Of a stretch of 64,000 nucleotides of DNA, positions 1 to 9,254 are shown in pieces. Every line of letters starts with the position of its first letter. Positions within the stretch are counted from its first letter, which is position 1. A program made the translations under genes and the position numbers. Source of the DNA: an uncultured Gammaproteobacteria bacterium (GTDB lineage: Bacteria > Pseudomonadota > Gammaproteobacteria > HK1); assembly GCA_958295835.1 (NCBI GenBank), contig OY282378.1, positions 1,257,001 to 1,321,000 of the forward strand. The letters run 5' to 3'. The notes beneath the pieces are model-generated. The model made no database searches. It was given only the letters and a program-made list of their open reading frames with translations, and was not told the DNA's origin.

Positions 1-142
1 TTTCTGCCCGGCGGCTTAGCTGGTAACCTCGATTCCACTTTCCCGGTTTCCGCCCTGTCGCGAGGGATACGCCGCTACACCCAGGCTCCGCCGGGTTGCG
101 GAAGACCGGACCCGCCGGACCTTGCACCCTCGGGAGACTCCG

Positions 143-1282
143 ATGCCCGCACCCACGCCATACCCGCACCTGCCCCTGCCCTCCGCCGTCGATATGCCCA
201 TGGACCTGCGACGGCAACGCCAGCGGCATGAGCGCAGGCCGCCGCCACTTGCCTCGGCGCACGCGGCAGCCGGCCGCCGGTACCGTCCCAAGCCCCTGAT
301 CTCCTCGTCCGTGTCGAGCGGGAGCGGGGCGTCCCGGGGACGCCGGGGAGGGGGACCCAAGGAGATCTTCTGCGCCTTCGGCATCGACGTGGATGCAGTC
401 GCCGGATGGCTGGGCTCCTATGGCGGCGAGGACTCCCCGTGCGACATCTCGCGGGGCCTGTTCTCGGGCGAGGTGGGGGTGCCCCGGCTGGTCGAGCTGT
501 TCCGGCGTTTCGGGATCCGGACCACCTGGTTCATCCCCGGCCATTCCGCCGAGACCTTCCCCGATCAATGCCGCATGGTGGCCGACGCCGGTCACGAGAT
601 CGGCGTGCACGGCTACTCGCACGAGAACCCCATCGCGATGACCCGCGAGCAGGAGACCGCGGTGCTGGACAAGTGCATCGATCTCATCGAGAAGCTGGGC
701 GGGCGCCGGCCGACCGGCTACGTCGCGCCGTGGTGGGAGTTCAGCCCCGTCACCAACGAGCTGCTGCTCGAGCGCGGCATCAAGTACGACCACAGCCTGA
801 TGAACAACGACTTCCACCCCTTCTACGTCCGGGTGGGCGACACCTGGACCAAGATCGACTACGGCAAGGACGCCCACCAATGGATGAAGCCACTGGTCCG
901 GGGCCAGGAAACCGAGCTCATCGACATCCCGGGCAACTGGTATCTCGACGACCTGCCGCCGATGATGTTCATCAAGTCGGCGCCCAACAGCTTCGGCTTC
1001 ATCAAGCCCCGGGACATCGAGGAGCTGTGGCGCGACCAGTTCGACTGGGTCTACCGCGAGCACGACTACGCGGTCTTCACCTTCACCATCCATCCCGACG
1101 TCTCCGGAAGGCCGCAGGTGCTGCTGATGCTGGAGCGGGTCTACGAGTACATCGCCTCCCATGCCGGGGTGCGGTTCTGCACCTTCGACGAGATCGCCGA
1201 CGACTTCCGGCGCCGGTGCCCGCCCGGCTCGTCGATCGGACCCGGCGGGCATGTCGTACCGTCCTCCGGTTCGACGCGATAG
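143..1282 (+). CDS. Polysaccharide deacetylase (NodB-fold) family protein
   Basis: Predicted metal-dependent carbohydrate esterase or amidase that removes N-acyl groups from a sugar polymer or a cyclic amide; the substrate cannot be read from sequence. The NodB domain starts about 75 residues in, with FGIDVD (metal-ligand Asp region), HGYSHENP (HxxxH metal motif), a VAPWWEFSP segment and a late FTIHPD segment supplying the second His region. The layout resembles the PgdA/PuuE-like branch. The first ~75 residues are low-complexity and Arg/Pro rich, so the start is uncertain. ATG 143 was chosen because GGGAG lies 6 nt upstream; TTG 122 and ATG 194 are alternatives. It is followed closely on the same strand by a small CxxC protein gene and a CobW GTPase gene. 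Family assignment is firm, function is not. Confidence 0.8.
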   Translation: MPAPTPYPHLPLPSAVDMPMDLRRQRQRHERRPPPLASAHAAAGRRYRPKPLISSSVSSGSGASRGRRGGGPKEIFCAFGIDVDAVAGWLGSYGGEDSPCDISRGLFSGEVGVPRLVELFRRFGIRTTWFIPGHSAETFPDQCRMVADAGHEIGVHGYSHENPIAMTREQETAVLDKCIDLIEKLGGRRPTGYVAPWWEFSPVTNELLLERGIKYDHSLMNNDFHPFYVRVGDTWTKIDYGKDAHQWMKPLVRGQETELIDIPGNWYLDDLPPMMFIKSAPNSFGFIKPRDIEELWRDQFDWVYREHDYAVFTFTIHPDVSGRPQVLLMLERVYEYIASHAGVRFCTFDEIADDFRRRCPPGSSIGPGGHVVPSSGSTR

Positions 1283-1300
1283 GCGCCGGGGGACGGACTC

Positions 1301-1660
1301 ATGTGCAGCCTGTGCGGGATCCTCGCGGGGCGTGGGCACTGGACCGAGAGCGCATCGAGTCCGGAAGTCTTCGCCCGGCGCGCGGAGATCCACACGCCGG
1401 GACGCGAGCGCCAGCATCGCACCCGCATCCTGAACGTCGTCCTCCACCACTACGGGCTGTCCCTGTCCGACTGGACGGCGGGCAAGTCGGTGCTGAGGAG
1501 CGCGACCGGACGCAGCGCGCTGGTAGAGGATGTCGGCGGGCTGTGGCCGGCGGCGGAGCATCTGGCCGGACGCCCCCTCGACCCCCTCGATCCGGCGCTG
1601 CTGGCCGCCCTCGCACCGCCCGGTTCCGGAGACGGGCCGGGCGAAGCCTCTCGCCGGTGA
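1301..1660 (+). CDS. Small conserved-looking CxxC protein of unknown function
   Basis: 119 residues beginning MCSLCGILAGRGHW, so a CxxC pair stands within the first five residues, as in a metal or redox site. The middle is basic (RRAEIH, RERQHRTRIL), followed by a helical segment (LNVVLHHYGLSLSDW). No enzyme family is recognised. It starts 18 bp after the deacetylase gene, with a GGGGG-rich ribosome site upstream, and precedes the CobW GTPase on the same strand, so the three may be co-transcribed. A CxxC partner next to a G3E GTPase makes a metallochaperone-client relation conceivable, but that is inference from position only. The N-terminal cysteines and codon pattern suggest a real gene. 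Confidence 0.6.
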   Translation: MCSLCGILAGRGHWTESASSPEVFARRAEIHTPGRERQHRTRILNVVLHHYGLSLSDWTAGKSVLRSATGRSALVEDVGGLWPAAEHLAGRPLDPLDPALLAALAPPGSGDGPGEASRR

Positions 1661-1702
1661 AGCCACGGGCGAATCGGCGGCGCCTGCCGTCGAGGCGCCC
1701 GC

Positions 1703-1804
1703 GGCCGGCTCATGCCCCTGGCCGATTCATGCCTCCGGCCGGTTCACGTCCGTGACCGACCCATATCCCCGGCCGGCTCACGACCGTGGCCGGTTCGATG
1801 ATGC
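1703..1804 (+). repeat. Three imperfect 34-bp direct repeats upstream of the CobW gene
   Basis: Three consecutive copies start at 1703, 1737 and 1771, an exact 34-bp period. Each opens with GGCCGG(C/T)TCA(T/C)G and has a second near-palindromic half around CCGTG(G/A)CCG. They fill most of the gap between the CxxC protein gene and the CobW start. They could be an operator array or drifted intergenic repeats; the sequence cannot decide. Confidence 0.6.
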
Positions 1805-1826
1805 GTCAACGAGGGCGAAGGGATAA

Positions 1827-2933
1827 GTGAGCGCCTACTCCGACCTCATCCCCGTCAACGTCCTCACCGGCGCTCTCGGCAGCGGCAAGACCACGCTGCT
1901 CAAGGCGCTGCTGCGCGCCCCGCATCTGGCCGGCACGATGGTGCTCGTCAACGAGCTGGGCGAGATCGGGATCGACCACCACCTGGTCGAGCACGCCTCG
2001 GAGAGCACGCTGCTGCTGGAGAACGGCTGCCTGTGCTGCGCGATGCGCGACGACTTGAAGACCGCGCTGAAAGATCTGCACTCGCGCCGCGCCCGCGGCG
2101 GGATACCGTGCTACGAGCGCATCGTGGTGGAGACCACGGGGATCGCCGATCCGGTCCCCATCGCCTACACCCTGCTGGCCGAGCCGGTGCTCCAGCATCA
2201 CTACCGCCTGGGCAACGTGGTTACCGTTGTCGACGCGGTCAACGCCCCGGCGCAGCTCGACCGGTTCGAGGAGTCGGTCAGGCAGGTGGCACTGGCGGAT
2301 CGGCTGGTGTTGAGCAAGCTCGACCTGGCCGGCGCCGGCGCCCTGGATACGCTGCGCCCGCGGCTCGCGGCGCTCAACCCCACCGCGCCGATCGTCGTCG
2401 CCGGCTCGCCCGAACTCGATCCGGTCGAGCTGTTGATTACGGACGTCTACCACCGGCAGTCGAAGAGCCGCGAGGTGGAACGCTGGATGCGCTCGACCCG
2501 GGAGGCCGTGGCGGCGGAAGGTGCGCATGCCTCGCATCCGGCGGACGGCCACGACCCGAAGCCGGCGGGTGGCCATCGTTCGCACCGGGCGGCCGTCACC
2601 GCTTTCTGTTTCACTTTCGACGCGGCGCTCGACTGGACCGCGTTCGGAGTGTGGATGTCGATGCTGCTGCATCGCCACGGTGACCGGGTGCTGCGGATGA
2701 AGGGGTTGCTGAACGTGGCGGGGGTGCCGGGTCCGGTGCTCGTGAACGGCGTCCAGCATCTCGTTCACCCTCCCGCCCACCTGGACCGATGGCCGGACGA
2801 AGACCGGCGCTCCCGAGTGGTGGTGATCTCGAACGGCCTCGGCCGCGAGGAGATCGAGCGCTCCCTTCATGCATTCAACGCGATCGCGAATCCATCGCCG
2901 ACTTTTTGTTATACAACCAACGAAAAGTCTTGA
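1827..2933 (+). CDS. CobW/COG0523 family G3E GTPase (putative metallochaperone)
   Basis: GTP-dependent metal chaperone or metal-trafficking protein, predicted cytosolic. Near the N-terminus it carries the Walker A motif GALGSGKTTLL, then the family signature ENGCLCCAMR with its CxCC metal-binding cysteines, the ETTGIADP switch motif and an SKLD guanine-specificity motif. A His-rich loop follows (ASHPADGHDPK, GGHRSHR), then the CobW C-terminal domain (LLRMKGLLNVAG type). 368 residues is normal for the family. The start is GTG 1827 with GAAGGGAT upstream. The cognate metal (Zn, Co, Fe) is not determined; no Zur-like site was recognised. The gene follows a triple 34-bp repeat and probably belongs with the two genes before it. 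Confidence 0.87.
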   Translation: MSAYSDLIPVNVLTGALGSGKTTLLKALLRAPHLAGTMVLVNELGEIGIDHHLVEHASESTLLLENGCLCCAMRDDLKTALKDLHSRRARGGIPCYERIVVETTGIADPVPIAYTLLAEPVLQHHYRLGNVVTVVDAVNAPAQLDRFEESVRQVALADRLVLSKLDLAGAGALDTLRPRLAALNPTAPIVVAGSPELDPVELLITDVYHRQSKSREVERWMRSTREAVAAEGAHASHPADGHDPKPAGGHRSHRAAVTAFCFTFDAALDWTAFGVWMSMLLHRHGDRVLRMKGLLNVAGVPGPVLVNGVQHLVHPPAHLDRWPDEDRRSRVVVISNGLGREEIERSLHAFNAIANPSPTFCYTTNEKS

Positions 2934-2941
2934 CTTTTCGT
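2920..2941. promoter_or_regulatory. Perfect 10-bp inverted repeat over the CobW stop codon
   Basis: ACGAAAAGTC, a two-base gap, then GACTTTTCGT. The palindrome spans the CobW stop codon and contains a TTGACT hexamer that could serve as a -35 element for the downstream ATPase gene, with CAAATA 17 bp later as a weak -10. There is no T-run, so an intrinsic terminator is unlikely. It may be an operator or promoter for the DUF4143 ATPase. Confidence 0.35.
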
Positions 2942-3046
2942 CAGCTTTCTGACAAATAGCCATGCACCCCAAACCCCCCGTGCAAGAACGAATCCTCTGC
3001 GCGGGAACGCGACCCCACCCCGGGACCTACGAACCGGAACTCACCG

Positions 3047-4282
3047 ATGGAACGATATCTGCGCCCGGCGCTCGTGGCGGATCTCTCCCGGAAAATCATC
3101 CTGCTGTCCGGCCCCCGGCAATCCGGCAAGACCACGCTTTCCAGAATGCTCCACCCGGATCACCAGTACGTCAACCATGATCTCGCGGAGCATCGGCTGC
3201 TGCTCCGGGAAAAGAGCTGGGATCGGCACAAGGCACTGATCATCCTGGACGAGTTGCACAAGATGGACGACTGGAAGGTGTGGCTGAAGGGTGTGTACGA
3301 CGTGGAGGGCCTGCCTCCGGCCCTGCTGGTCACCGGCAGCGCCAAGCTTGCCGCTTTCCGCAGGACGGGGGATTCCCTTGCCGGACGCTACTTCCATTTC
3401 CGGCTCCACCCGATCGACATGAAGGAAGCGTTGCGGCATACGGATCTTGCACCGGATGAGGTCTTCGATCGGTTGATGCGCGTCGGTGGATTTCCGGAGC
3501 CGTTCCTTCGAGGCTCGACACGCTGGTACAACCGATGGAAACGCACCCACATCGACGCCATCCTGAAAGAGGACATGCTTACCCTGTCCGCCGTCCGGAA
3601 CATCCAGGCCATCGAGACGCTGATCGAGCTGCTGCGTTCCCGGGTCGGCAGTCCGGTCTCTGCCAATTCCCTGGCGCGCGATCTGCAGAAGAGCCGGAAC
3701 ACCGTGCAACACTGGCTCGGCCTGCTGGAAGACCTCTACGTGATCTTCCGCATCTCCCCCTACCACCGGAACGTCGCGCGCTCCCTGCTGAAAGAGCCGA
3801 AATACTATTTCTACGACAACGCGATGGTGCGAGGCGAGCCCGGCGTGCGCCTGGAAAATCTCGTAGCCTGCGCCCTGCTGAAAGAGCTGCATCGCGCCCA
3901 GGACGTCGCCGGAGAGGACATCGGCCTGCACTACGTCCGAGACAAGGACGGCCGTGAGATCGACTTCCTGATCACGCGGGACGGACGCCCATGGCAGATG
4001 ATCGAAGTCAAATGGAAGGATGCTGCGCCCAGCGCGAACCTCAAACGGTTCCTCGCCACCGGAACGGTCCGCAGGTTGCAGGTGGTCGGTGATCTGGCGC
4101 AGAGCAAGTCGTTTCAGGACGGTCTGCGCGTCGAGCCGGCGAAGCATTTTCTGGCGGGCGTACATTTCGCCCCGACGGCGGAGCATTCGGATCCATCCAG
4201 CCTGTCCGGCGCCGACGTCCCGGGGAACGGCGCAAGAGGCGATGAGGGTCGAACGAAGCACTCCGATGATTTGGCGCACTGA
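3047..4282 (+). CDS. AAA_14 / DUF4143 ATPase
   Basis: Member of the widespread, poorly understood family pairing an AAA_14 ATPase with a C-terminal DUF4143 region. Walker A is LLSGPRQSGKTTL (residues ~20-32) and Walker B is ALIILDELHK. The C-terminal part holds GREIDFLIT and MIEVKWKD, resembling a PD-(D/E)xK nuclease core as in other members. 411 residues is the usual length. It stands alone between CobW and the retropepsin gene. Such genes are often mobile and sometimes discussed as defence or toxin-like, but no demonstrated role is assigned here. ATG 3047 fits the domain start, with a GGAA ribosome-site remnant upstream. Family confidence is high, function unknown. Confidence 0.82.
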   Translation: MERYLRPALVADLSRKIILLSGPRQSGKTTLSRMLHPDHQYVNHDLAEHRLLLREKSWDRHKALIILDELHKMDDWKVWLKGVYDVEGLPPALLVTGSAKLAAFRRTGDSLAGRYFHFRLHPIDMKEALRHTDLAPDEVFDRLMRVGGFPEPFLRGSTRWYNRWKRTHIDAILKEDMLTLSAVRNIQAIETLIELLRSRVGSPVSANSLARDLQKSRNTVQHWLGLLEDLYVIFRISPYHRNVARSLLKEPKYYFYDNAMVRGEPGVRLENLVACALLKELHRAQDVAGEDIGLHYVRDKDGREIDFLITRDGRPWQMIEVKWKDAAPSANLKRFLATGTVRRLQVVGDLAQSKSFQDGLRVEPAKHFLAGVHFAPTAEHSDPSSLSGADVPGNGARGDEGRTKHSDDLAH

Positions 4283-4426
4283 CGACCGTTCCCATACCTT
4301 CGCCCCCGGTGAGCACCGCCGCGCCATACCGCCTCGCCCTTCCATGACGATGGATGCTTCCAGTGCATTGGCGACCGACACGCGGCAGTTCGGGGCCGAT
4401 GCGATCGCGGTCATGAGCGCACTCAG

Positions 4427-4969
4427 GTGAATCAGGGACCCTCATCGCCGCCGGAGACGGCACGCCGGTTCGGCGTGTGGATGACCGCCGGCGCCTGGAT
4501 CGCGGTCCTCGCGGTCGCGAGCCTCGTGTTCGGCGACTGGCTGGCCGAGCGCGAGAACCCCAACCGCCGGGTGGACACCGACGTAGGCGGCGGGGTGCGC
4601 GAGGTGGTGCTCGAACAAAACCGGGCGGGACACTACCTCGCGACCGGGGAGATCGACGGCACGCGCGTCGTCTTCCTGCTCGACACCGGTGCGACCGAAG
4701 TCTCCGTGCCGCTCGGGGTCGCGCGACGCCTGGGGCTCCGGGGCGGCACGCCGAGACAGGCGCGAACCGCCAGCGGCATCGTCACGACCTATGCCGTGGA
4801 GCTCGATCGCGTCGCCATCGGCGGTATCGTCCGGCGCGGTGTGCGGGCGCATGTGAACCCCCACATGCCCGGAGAAGAGGTGCTGCTCGGCATGAGCTTC
4901 CTGCGCCATCTCGAGCTCGTCCAGCGGGACCGGACCCTGACGTTGCGCCAGGACCCGAACCGGGAATGA
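4427..4969 (+). CDS. Membrane-anchored retropepsin-like aspartic protease (TIGR02281/clan AA)
   Basis: 180 residues. A single N-terminal membrane segment (about residues 18-38, WMTAGAWIAVLAVASLVFG) precedes a retropepsin-like domain with the catalytic LLDTGATEVSVP motif, so one Asp per chain and presumably active as a dimer. The later SGIVTTYAVELDRVAIGG and LLGMSFLRHLEL segments are typical of the bacterial TIGR02281 family. The domain is predicted to face the periplasm. The start is GTG 4427. It stands alone between the DUF4143 ATPase and a converging SDR gene. Substrate is unknown. Family assignment is good. Confidence 0.82.
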   Translation: MNQGPSSPPETARRFGVWMTAGAWIAVLAVASLVFGDWLAERENPNRRVDTDVGGGVREVVLEQNRAGHYLATGEIDGTRVVFLLDTGATEVSVPLGVARRLGLRGGTPRQARTASGIVTTYAVELDRVAIGGIVRRGVRAHVNPHMPGEEVLLGMSFLRHLELVQRDRTLTLRQDPNRE

Positions 4970-5015
4970 GGCGTCTCCTTGCGAACCGGGAGGCGACCGC
5001 GCCAGCGATCGCCGC

Positions 5016-5789
5016 TCAAAGGCTCGACGCGAGATGCCCGCCGTCGACGACGATGGTCGAGCCGGTCATGTAGGACGAGGCGTCGCTCGCGAGCAGGAGC
5101 AGCGCCCCGTCGAGCTCCGACGGGTCCCCGATGCGCCGCTGGGGGATCCGCTTCGTCGTCGCCTTTCCCGCGTCGCTCGCGAAGTAGTCGCGGTTCATCT
5201 CCGTGAGCACGTAGCCGGGCGCGATTGCATTCACCCGCACCCGATGGCGGGCGAGCTCCATGGCCATGGTCCGGGTGAGCTGCAGCAGCCCCGCCTTCGA
5301 CGCGGCATACGGGCCCAGTCCCCCCGCGACGCCGAACGCCAGGATCGACAGCACGTTGATGATGGCGCCCGCGCGCCCCGCGTCGACCATGCGCCGCGCG
5401 GTGCCCTGCGCGACCCGCCAGGCCCCTTCGAGATTGGTGCCGATGACCTCGGCCCAGTCGTCCTCGGTGACGTCGAGGGTCGAGGCCGGTCGCGCGATTC
5501 CCGAGTTGTTCACGAGGATGTCCGGCACCCCGAGCGCTTCCTGCACCGCATCGAGTCCGGCCTCCACGCCATGCGCGTCGGTGACGTCCATCCGTACCGG
5601 ATGGGCGGTGCCGCCGTTCCCGCGGATCTCGCCTGCGAGGACTTCGAGCCGATCGACGCGCCGTGCCGCAAGGACCACCGAGGCGCCGTGCACGGCAAGG
5701 GTCCGGGCAAAGTGCCGGCCGAGGCCGCTCGACGCCCCGGTCACGAGCGCGGTGCGGCCGTTCAGTTCGAAAATCGGTCGTCGGGGCAT
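5016..5789 (-). CDS. Short-chain dehydrogenase/reductase (SDR)
   Basis: Classical NAD(P)-dependent SDR, about 257 residues from ATG 5789 (GTG 5810 is an alternative start). Visible motifs: cofactor-binding TGASSGLG near residue 20, NNSGIA (NNAG variant), Ser in INVLSILAF, the catalytic YAASK, and INAIAPGYVLTEM after the active site. The C-terminal YMTGSTIVVDGG is the usual SDR ending. Substrate cannot be predicted. It is convergent with the protease gene and 76 bp downstream of the EF-G-like gene on the same strand. Confidence 0.87.
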   Translation of the reverse strand: MPRRPIFELNGRTALVTGASSGLGRHFARTLAVHGASVVLAARRVDRLEVLAGEIRGNGGTAHPVRMDVTDAHGVEAGLDAVQEALGVPDILVNNSGIARPASTLDVTEDDWAEVIGTNLEGAWRVAQGTARRMVDAGRAGAIINVLSILAFGVAGGLGPYAASKAGLLQLTRTMAMELARHRVRVNAIAPGYVLTEMNRDYFASDAGKATTKRIPQRRIGDPSELDGALLLLASDASSYMTGSTIVVDGGHLASSL

Positions 5790-5865
5790 GACGGAACCGT
5801 CACCCTGCACCGCGCAGGGGCTGCAGCGCGCCGAATACCGAGAGGAACAAGGGCCTCGAACACGG

Positions 5866-7908
5866 TCAATCTTCCTCTGCCGCGGGCTTGAACTCCGCCA
5901 CGAGCTGTTGCTGGATGTTGGCCGGCACCGGGTCGTAGTGGCTCAGCTCCATCGCGAACGAGCCCGTGCCGCCGGTGACCGACTTCAGCTCCGACTGGTA
6001 GCTGCCGAGCTCGGCGAGCGGCGCCTGTCCCGAGACCACCACCATCCCCGCGCTCATCGCCTCGGTGCCGTTGATCCGGCCGCGTTTCGAGGAGAGGTCG
6101 CCGGCGACGTCGCCCATGTTCTCCTGCGGCACGGTCACCTGGATGTCGACGATCGGTTCAAGGACGATCGGGGCGGCCTTGCTGACCGCGTCCACGAACG
6201 CCTTCTTCCCGGCGGCGACGAACGCGACCTCCTTGGAGTCGACGGAGTGGTGCTTGCCGTCGTAGACGGTGACCCGCACGTCGTGGATCGGATACCCGGC
6301 CACCGCCCCGGTGCCCAGGATCTGGCGCACGCCCTTCTCCACCGCGGGGATGAACTGGTGCGGGATCACCCCACCGACGACCGCGTCCACGAACTCGAAG
6401 CCGGCACCGCGCTCCAACGGCTCGATCTTCAGGTACACCTCGCCGAACTGTCCCGCGCCGCCGGTCTGTTTCTTGTGGCGGTGGTGGCCCTCGGCCGGCT
6501 TCCGGATCGTCTCGCGGTAGGCGATCTTCGGGCGCCGGGTCTCGACCTCCACGTTGTATCGGTCCTTCATTTTCTCGATGACCATGCGAAGGTGCAGATC
6601 GCCGAGGCCGCGGATGACCGTCTCGTTGAAGATCGCGTTGTGCTCGATCGCGAGGCATGGATCCTCGGCCGCGAGCTTCGAGAGCGAGTCTCCGAGCTTC
6701 TGCTCGTCGCCGCGGGTCCTGGCCGTGATCGCGAGGCCCAGCATCGAGGCGGGCAAATCAAGCTTCGCCAGGGAAAGGCCCTCGTCGTCCTGGGACGCAT
6801 GCATCATCGCGTCGTACACCACCTCGTCGATCTTCGCCACCGCGCAGATGTCGCCGGGGACCCCGGCATCGATCTCGACGTGGTCCTTCCCCTGGAGCGC
6901 GAACAGATGTCCGACCTTCACCGGCTTGCGCGCATCCCCGATATGGAGATGGGAGTCCTTCGTCACCGTGCCACGATGGATCCGGAACACCCCGAGCTTG
7001 CCCACGAAGGCGTCGACCGAGACCTTGAAGACATGGCAGACGGCGGCGCCGTCGGGGTCGGGCGCGATCTCCACCGGCTCACCCGCAGCATTGCGAAATG
7101 GTGGGCGGTTCGCCTCCGGCGGACTCGGCATGACCTTCTCGATCACGTTGGCGAGCTCCGCGATCCCGACCCCCATCTCCGCCGACGTGAAGCACACCGG
7201 GACGAGGTGGCCGTCACGCAACGCGCTCTCGAAGGCGTCGTGGAGTCTGTCCGCCTCCAGCTCCTCCCCCTGCTCCAGGTAGAGCTCCATCAGCTCCTCG
7301 TCGACCTCGACGACCTGATCGACGATCCGCGTGTGCGCTTCTTCCACCGACGAGAAGTCGGCCGGTCCCTCCCCGGGCTCGAAGAAGCAGTCCACGACGC
7401 TCCGGCCACCGCCGGCGGGCAGATTGATGGGCATGCACTCGGTGCCGAACGCCTCGACGAGGCTCTCCAGCAGCGCCTCCAGATCGAGCTCGTCGGCATC
7501 GATCTTGTTCACCACCACCATACGCGCGAGGCCGCGCTGCGCCGCCGCCTCCATCATGCGCCGGGTGACCATCTGGACCCCCTGCCTCGCGTCCACGACC
7601 ACCGCCGCGGTCTCCACCGCCGCGAGGACCGGCAGCGCCCGGCCGAGGAAGTCGGGATAGCCGGGGGTGTCCACGAGGTTCACATGCCGCGAGCCGTGAT
7701 CGAAATTGACCACCGCGGGGTACAACGAGTGCTGATGCTCCTTCTCCTGGGGATCGAAGTCGCACACCGTGGTGCCGTTCGCCACGCTCCCGGGCGCACC
7801 GATGACGCCGGTGTATGCGAGCAGCGCCTCGGCCAGGGTCGTCTTGCCGGCGCCGCCGTGCCCTGCCAGGGCCACATTGCGGATGTCGTCGGTGGTGTAC
7901 TCGGGCAT
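5866..7908 (-). CDS. Elongation factor G-like translational GTPase (EF-G2 type)
   Basis: Paralogue of EF-G, about 680 residues. The G domain has GHGGAGKTTL (Walker A), LVDTPGYPDF (DTPG switch II, with YPDF in place of the canonical HVDF) and VVNKID. Domain II and the EF-G domain IV/V region follow (KKQTGGAGQFGEVYLKIEPL; GGVIPHQFIPAVEKG). The divergent DTPGYPDF and EKEHQHSL segments mark the EF-G-like group (PRK12740 type) rather than housekeeping FusA, and there are no ribosomal-protein neighbours. ATG 7908 has a strong AAGGAGGA site 10 nt upstream and beats the longer frame starting at 7983. Role beyond ribosome-associated GTP hydrolysis is unknown. Confidence 0.87.
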   Translation of the reverse strand: MPEYTTDDIRNVALAGHGGAGKTTLAEALLAYTGVIGAPGSVANGTTVCDFDPQEKEHQHSLYPAVVNFDHGSRHVNLVDTPGYPDFLGRALPVLAAVETAAVVVDARQGVQMVTRRMMEAAAQRGLARMVVVNKIDADELDLEALLESLVEAFGTECMPINLPAGGGRSVVDCFFEPGEGPADFSSVEEAHTRIVDQVVEVDEELMELYLEQGEELEADRLHDAFESALRDGHLVPVCFTSAEMGVGIAELANVIEKVMPSPPEANRPPFRNAAGEPVEIAPDPDGAAVCHVFKVSVDAFVGKLGVFRIHRGTVTKDSHLHIGDARKPVKVGHLFALQGKDHVEIDAGVPGDICAVAKIDEVVYDAMMHASQDDEGLSLAKLDLPASMLGLAITARTRGDEQKLGDSLSKLAAEDPCLAIEHNAIFNETVIRGLGDLHLRMVIEKMKDRYNVEVETRRPKIAYRETIRKPAEGHHRHKKQTGGAGQFGEVYLKIEPLERGAGFEFVDAVVGGVIPHQFIPAVEKGVRQILGTGAVAGYPIHDVRVTVYDGKHHSVDSKEVAFVAAGKKAFVDAVSKAAPIVLEPIVDIQVTVPQENMGDVAGDLSSKRGRINGTEAMSAGMVVVSGQAPLAELGSYQSELKSVTGGTGSFAMELSHYDPVPANIQQQLVAEFKPAAEED

Positions 7909-8135
7909 GGGCGGGATCCTCCTTCGGTTGTCGTGGTCGTCCGGGACCGGGCAGTATAAGTTCCGACTTGCGGCGCGCAACACACGGCACGGCCGCGATC
8001 CCGCAGCGCGGCCTGGCGGGAGAGGGGAGATACGCCGCGCCCGGCGGCGCCCGGTCAGTCGTTGCCGTGAGTCGCGTTGCCATGCAATCGTCGCTTTCTC
8101 GATACAACTCGCGGATTCGCGGCCGGGACAGGCAT

Positions 8136-9227
8136 TCAGGGGATGTGGCCGCGGCCGAGGTAGACCGTCGATTGCATCTCGACAAGGCGCGATCGGGTGC
8201 GCTGGAAAGGCTCGATGAGCTTGCGTCCGCGGTACAGTCCCTCCGGTGGGGCCGCGGCGGAGACGATCAGGTTCACGTTGCGGTCGTAGAGCTCATCCAC
8301 GAGATGGATGAAACGGCGCAGCGGGTCACGACGGTCGTCGTCGAGCACCGGGACACCGCTCAACACCACGGAGTGGAAGTCGCGGGCGATCTCGATGTAG
8401 TCGGCGACCGAGCGCGGCCCCCCGCACAAGGTCTCGAACTCGAACCATGCCACCCCGCCCGCGTAGCGGACCACCGGCACCGTCCGGCCGAGGATGGTCA
8501 GCGCCCCACCGTCCGCCGTCTGCTCCGGCGCCAGCGCCCGGAAGCATTCCGCAACGCCCCGCTCCGCATCGGGGCCGAGCGGCGAGTACCACGTCCGGGC
8601 CCGCTCCAGCGCGCGCAGCCGGTAATCGACGTCGCTGCCGAGGCGGACGACGCGGGTATGCCGCTCGATGAGCTCGATCGCGGGCAGGAACCGCTCGCGT
8701 TGCAGCCCGCCGGCGTACAGCTTCGACGGCTCGATGTTCGACGTGGCCACCAGGGTCACGCCGCGCTCGAACAGCGCGGCGAGGAGACGGCTCAGGATCA
8801 TCGCATCGGTGATGTCGGAGACGTAGAACTCGTCGAAGCACAGCACCCGCGCCCGCGCGGCAATCCGCCCGGCGACGATCCGCAGCGGGTCCTCGCGCTC
8901 TGCCAGCGAATTCAGCTCCCCGTGCACGAGCTGCATGAAGCGGTGGAAGTGCATGCGCAGCTTCGGGTCGAGGCGGGGAGCGCCGATGAACAGATCGACG
9001 AGATGGGTCTTTCCGCGCCCGACCCCGCCCCATACGTAGAGACCCCGCACCGGTTCGGGCCTCCGACCCCCGAGCCGCCGCGCAAGCCGGGCGACGACCC
9101 CGACCTTCCGTACCGCGACGAGCGACTGGAACACCCGTTCGAGCTCTTCGACCAGCGCCGCCTGCGCCGGATCGGGCAGCAGAACACCGCGGGAAAGCTC
9201 GTCGTGGTATCGCTCGCGCGGGGTCAT
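8136..9227 (-). CDS. zapE: Cell division protein ZapE / AFG1-like ATPase
   Basis: AFG1 family P-loop ATPase; in Escherichia coli ZapE acts on FtsZ rings under stress or low oxygen. 363 residues. It begins MTPRERYHDEL, has Walker A GLYVWGGVGRGKTHLVDLF near residue 65, the family segment MHFHRFMQLVHGEL, Walker B VLCFDEFYVSDITDAM, then LVATSNIEPSKLY and a C-terminal SRLVEMQS. All are diagnostic of ZapE/AFG1. ATG 9227 is divergent from the Nudix gene, only 27 bp away, so both start sites share a compact promoter region. Confidence 0.9.
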   Translation of the reverse strand: MTPRERYHDELSRGVLLPDPAQAALVEELERVFQSLVAVRKVGVVARLARRLGGRRPEPVRGLYVWGGVGRGKTHLVDLFIGAPRLDPKLRMHFHRFMQLVHGELNSLAEREDPLRIVAGRIAARARVLCFDEFYVSDITDAMILSRLLAALFERGVTLVATSNIEPSKLYAGGLQRERFLPAIELIERHTRVVRLGSDVDYRLRALERARTWYSPLGPDAERGVAECFRALAPEQTADGGALTILGRTVPVVRYAGGVAWFEFETLCGGPRSVADYIEIARDFHSVVLSGVPVLDDDRRDPLRRFIHLVDELYDRNVNLIVSAAAPPEGLYRGRKLIEPFQRTRSRLVEMQSTVYLGRGHIP

Positions 9228-9254
9228 CCGGGAAATGCGGGTTAAGATGTCGCA

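Noticed and set aside
2920..2941. Intrinsic terminator for the CobW gene
   Set aside because: The hairpin is AT-rich with a two-base loop, has no following T-run, and overlaps the stop codon.
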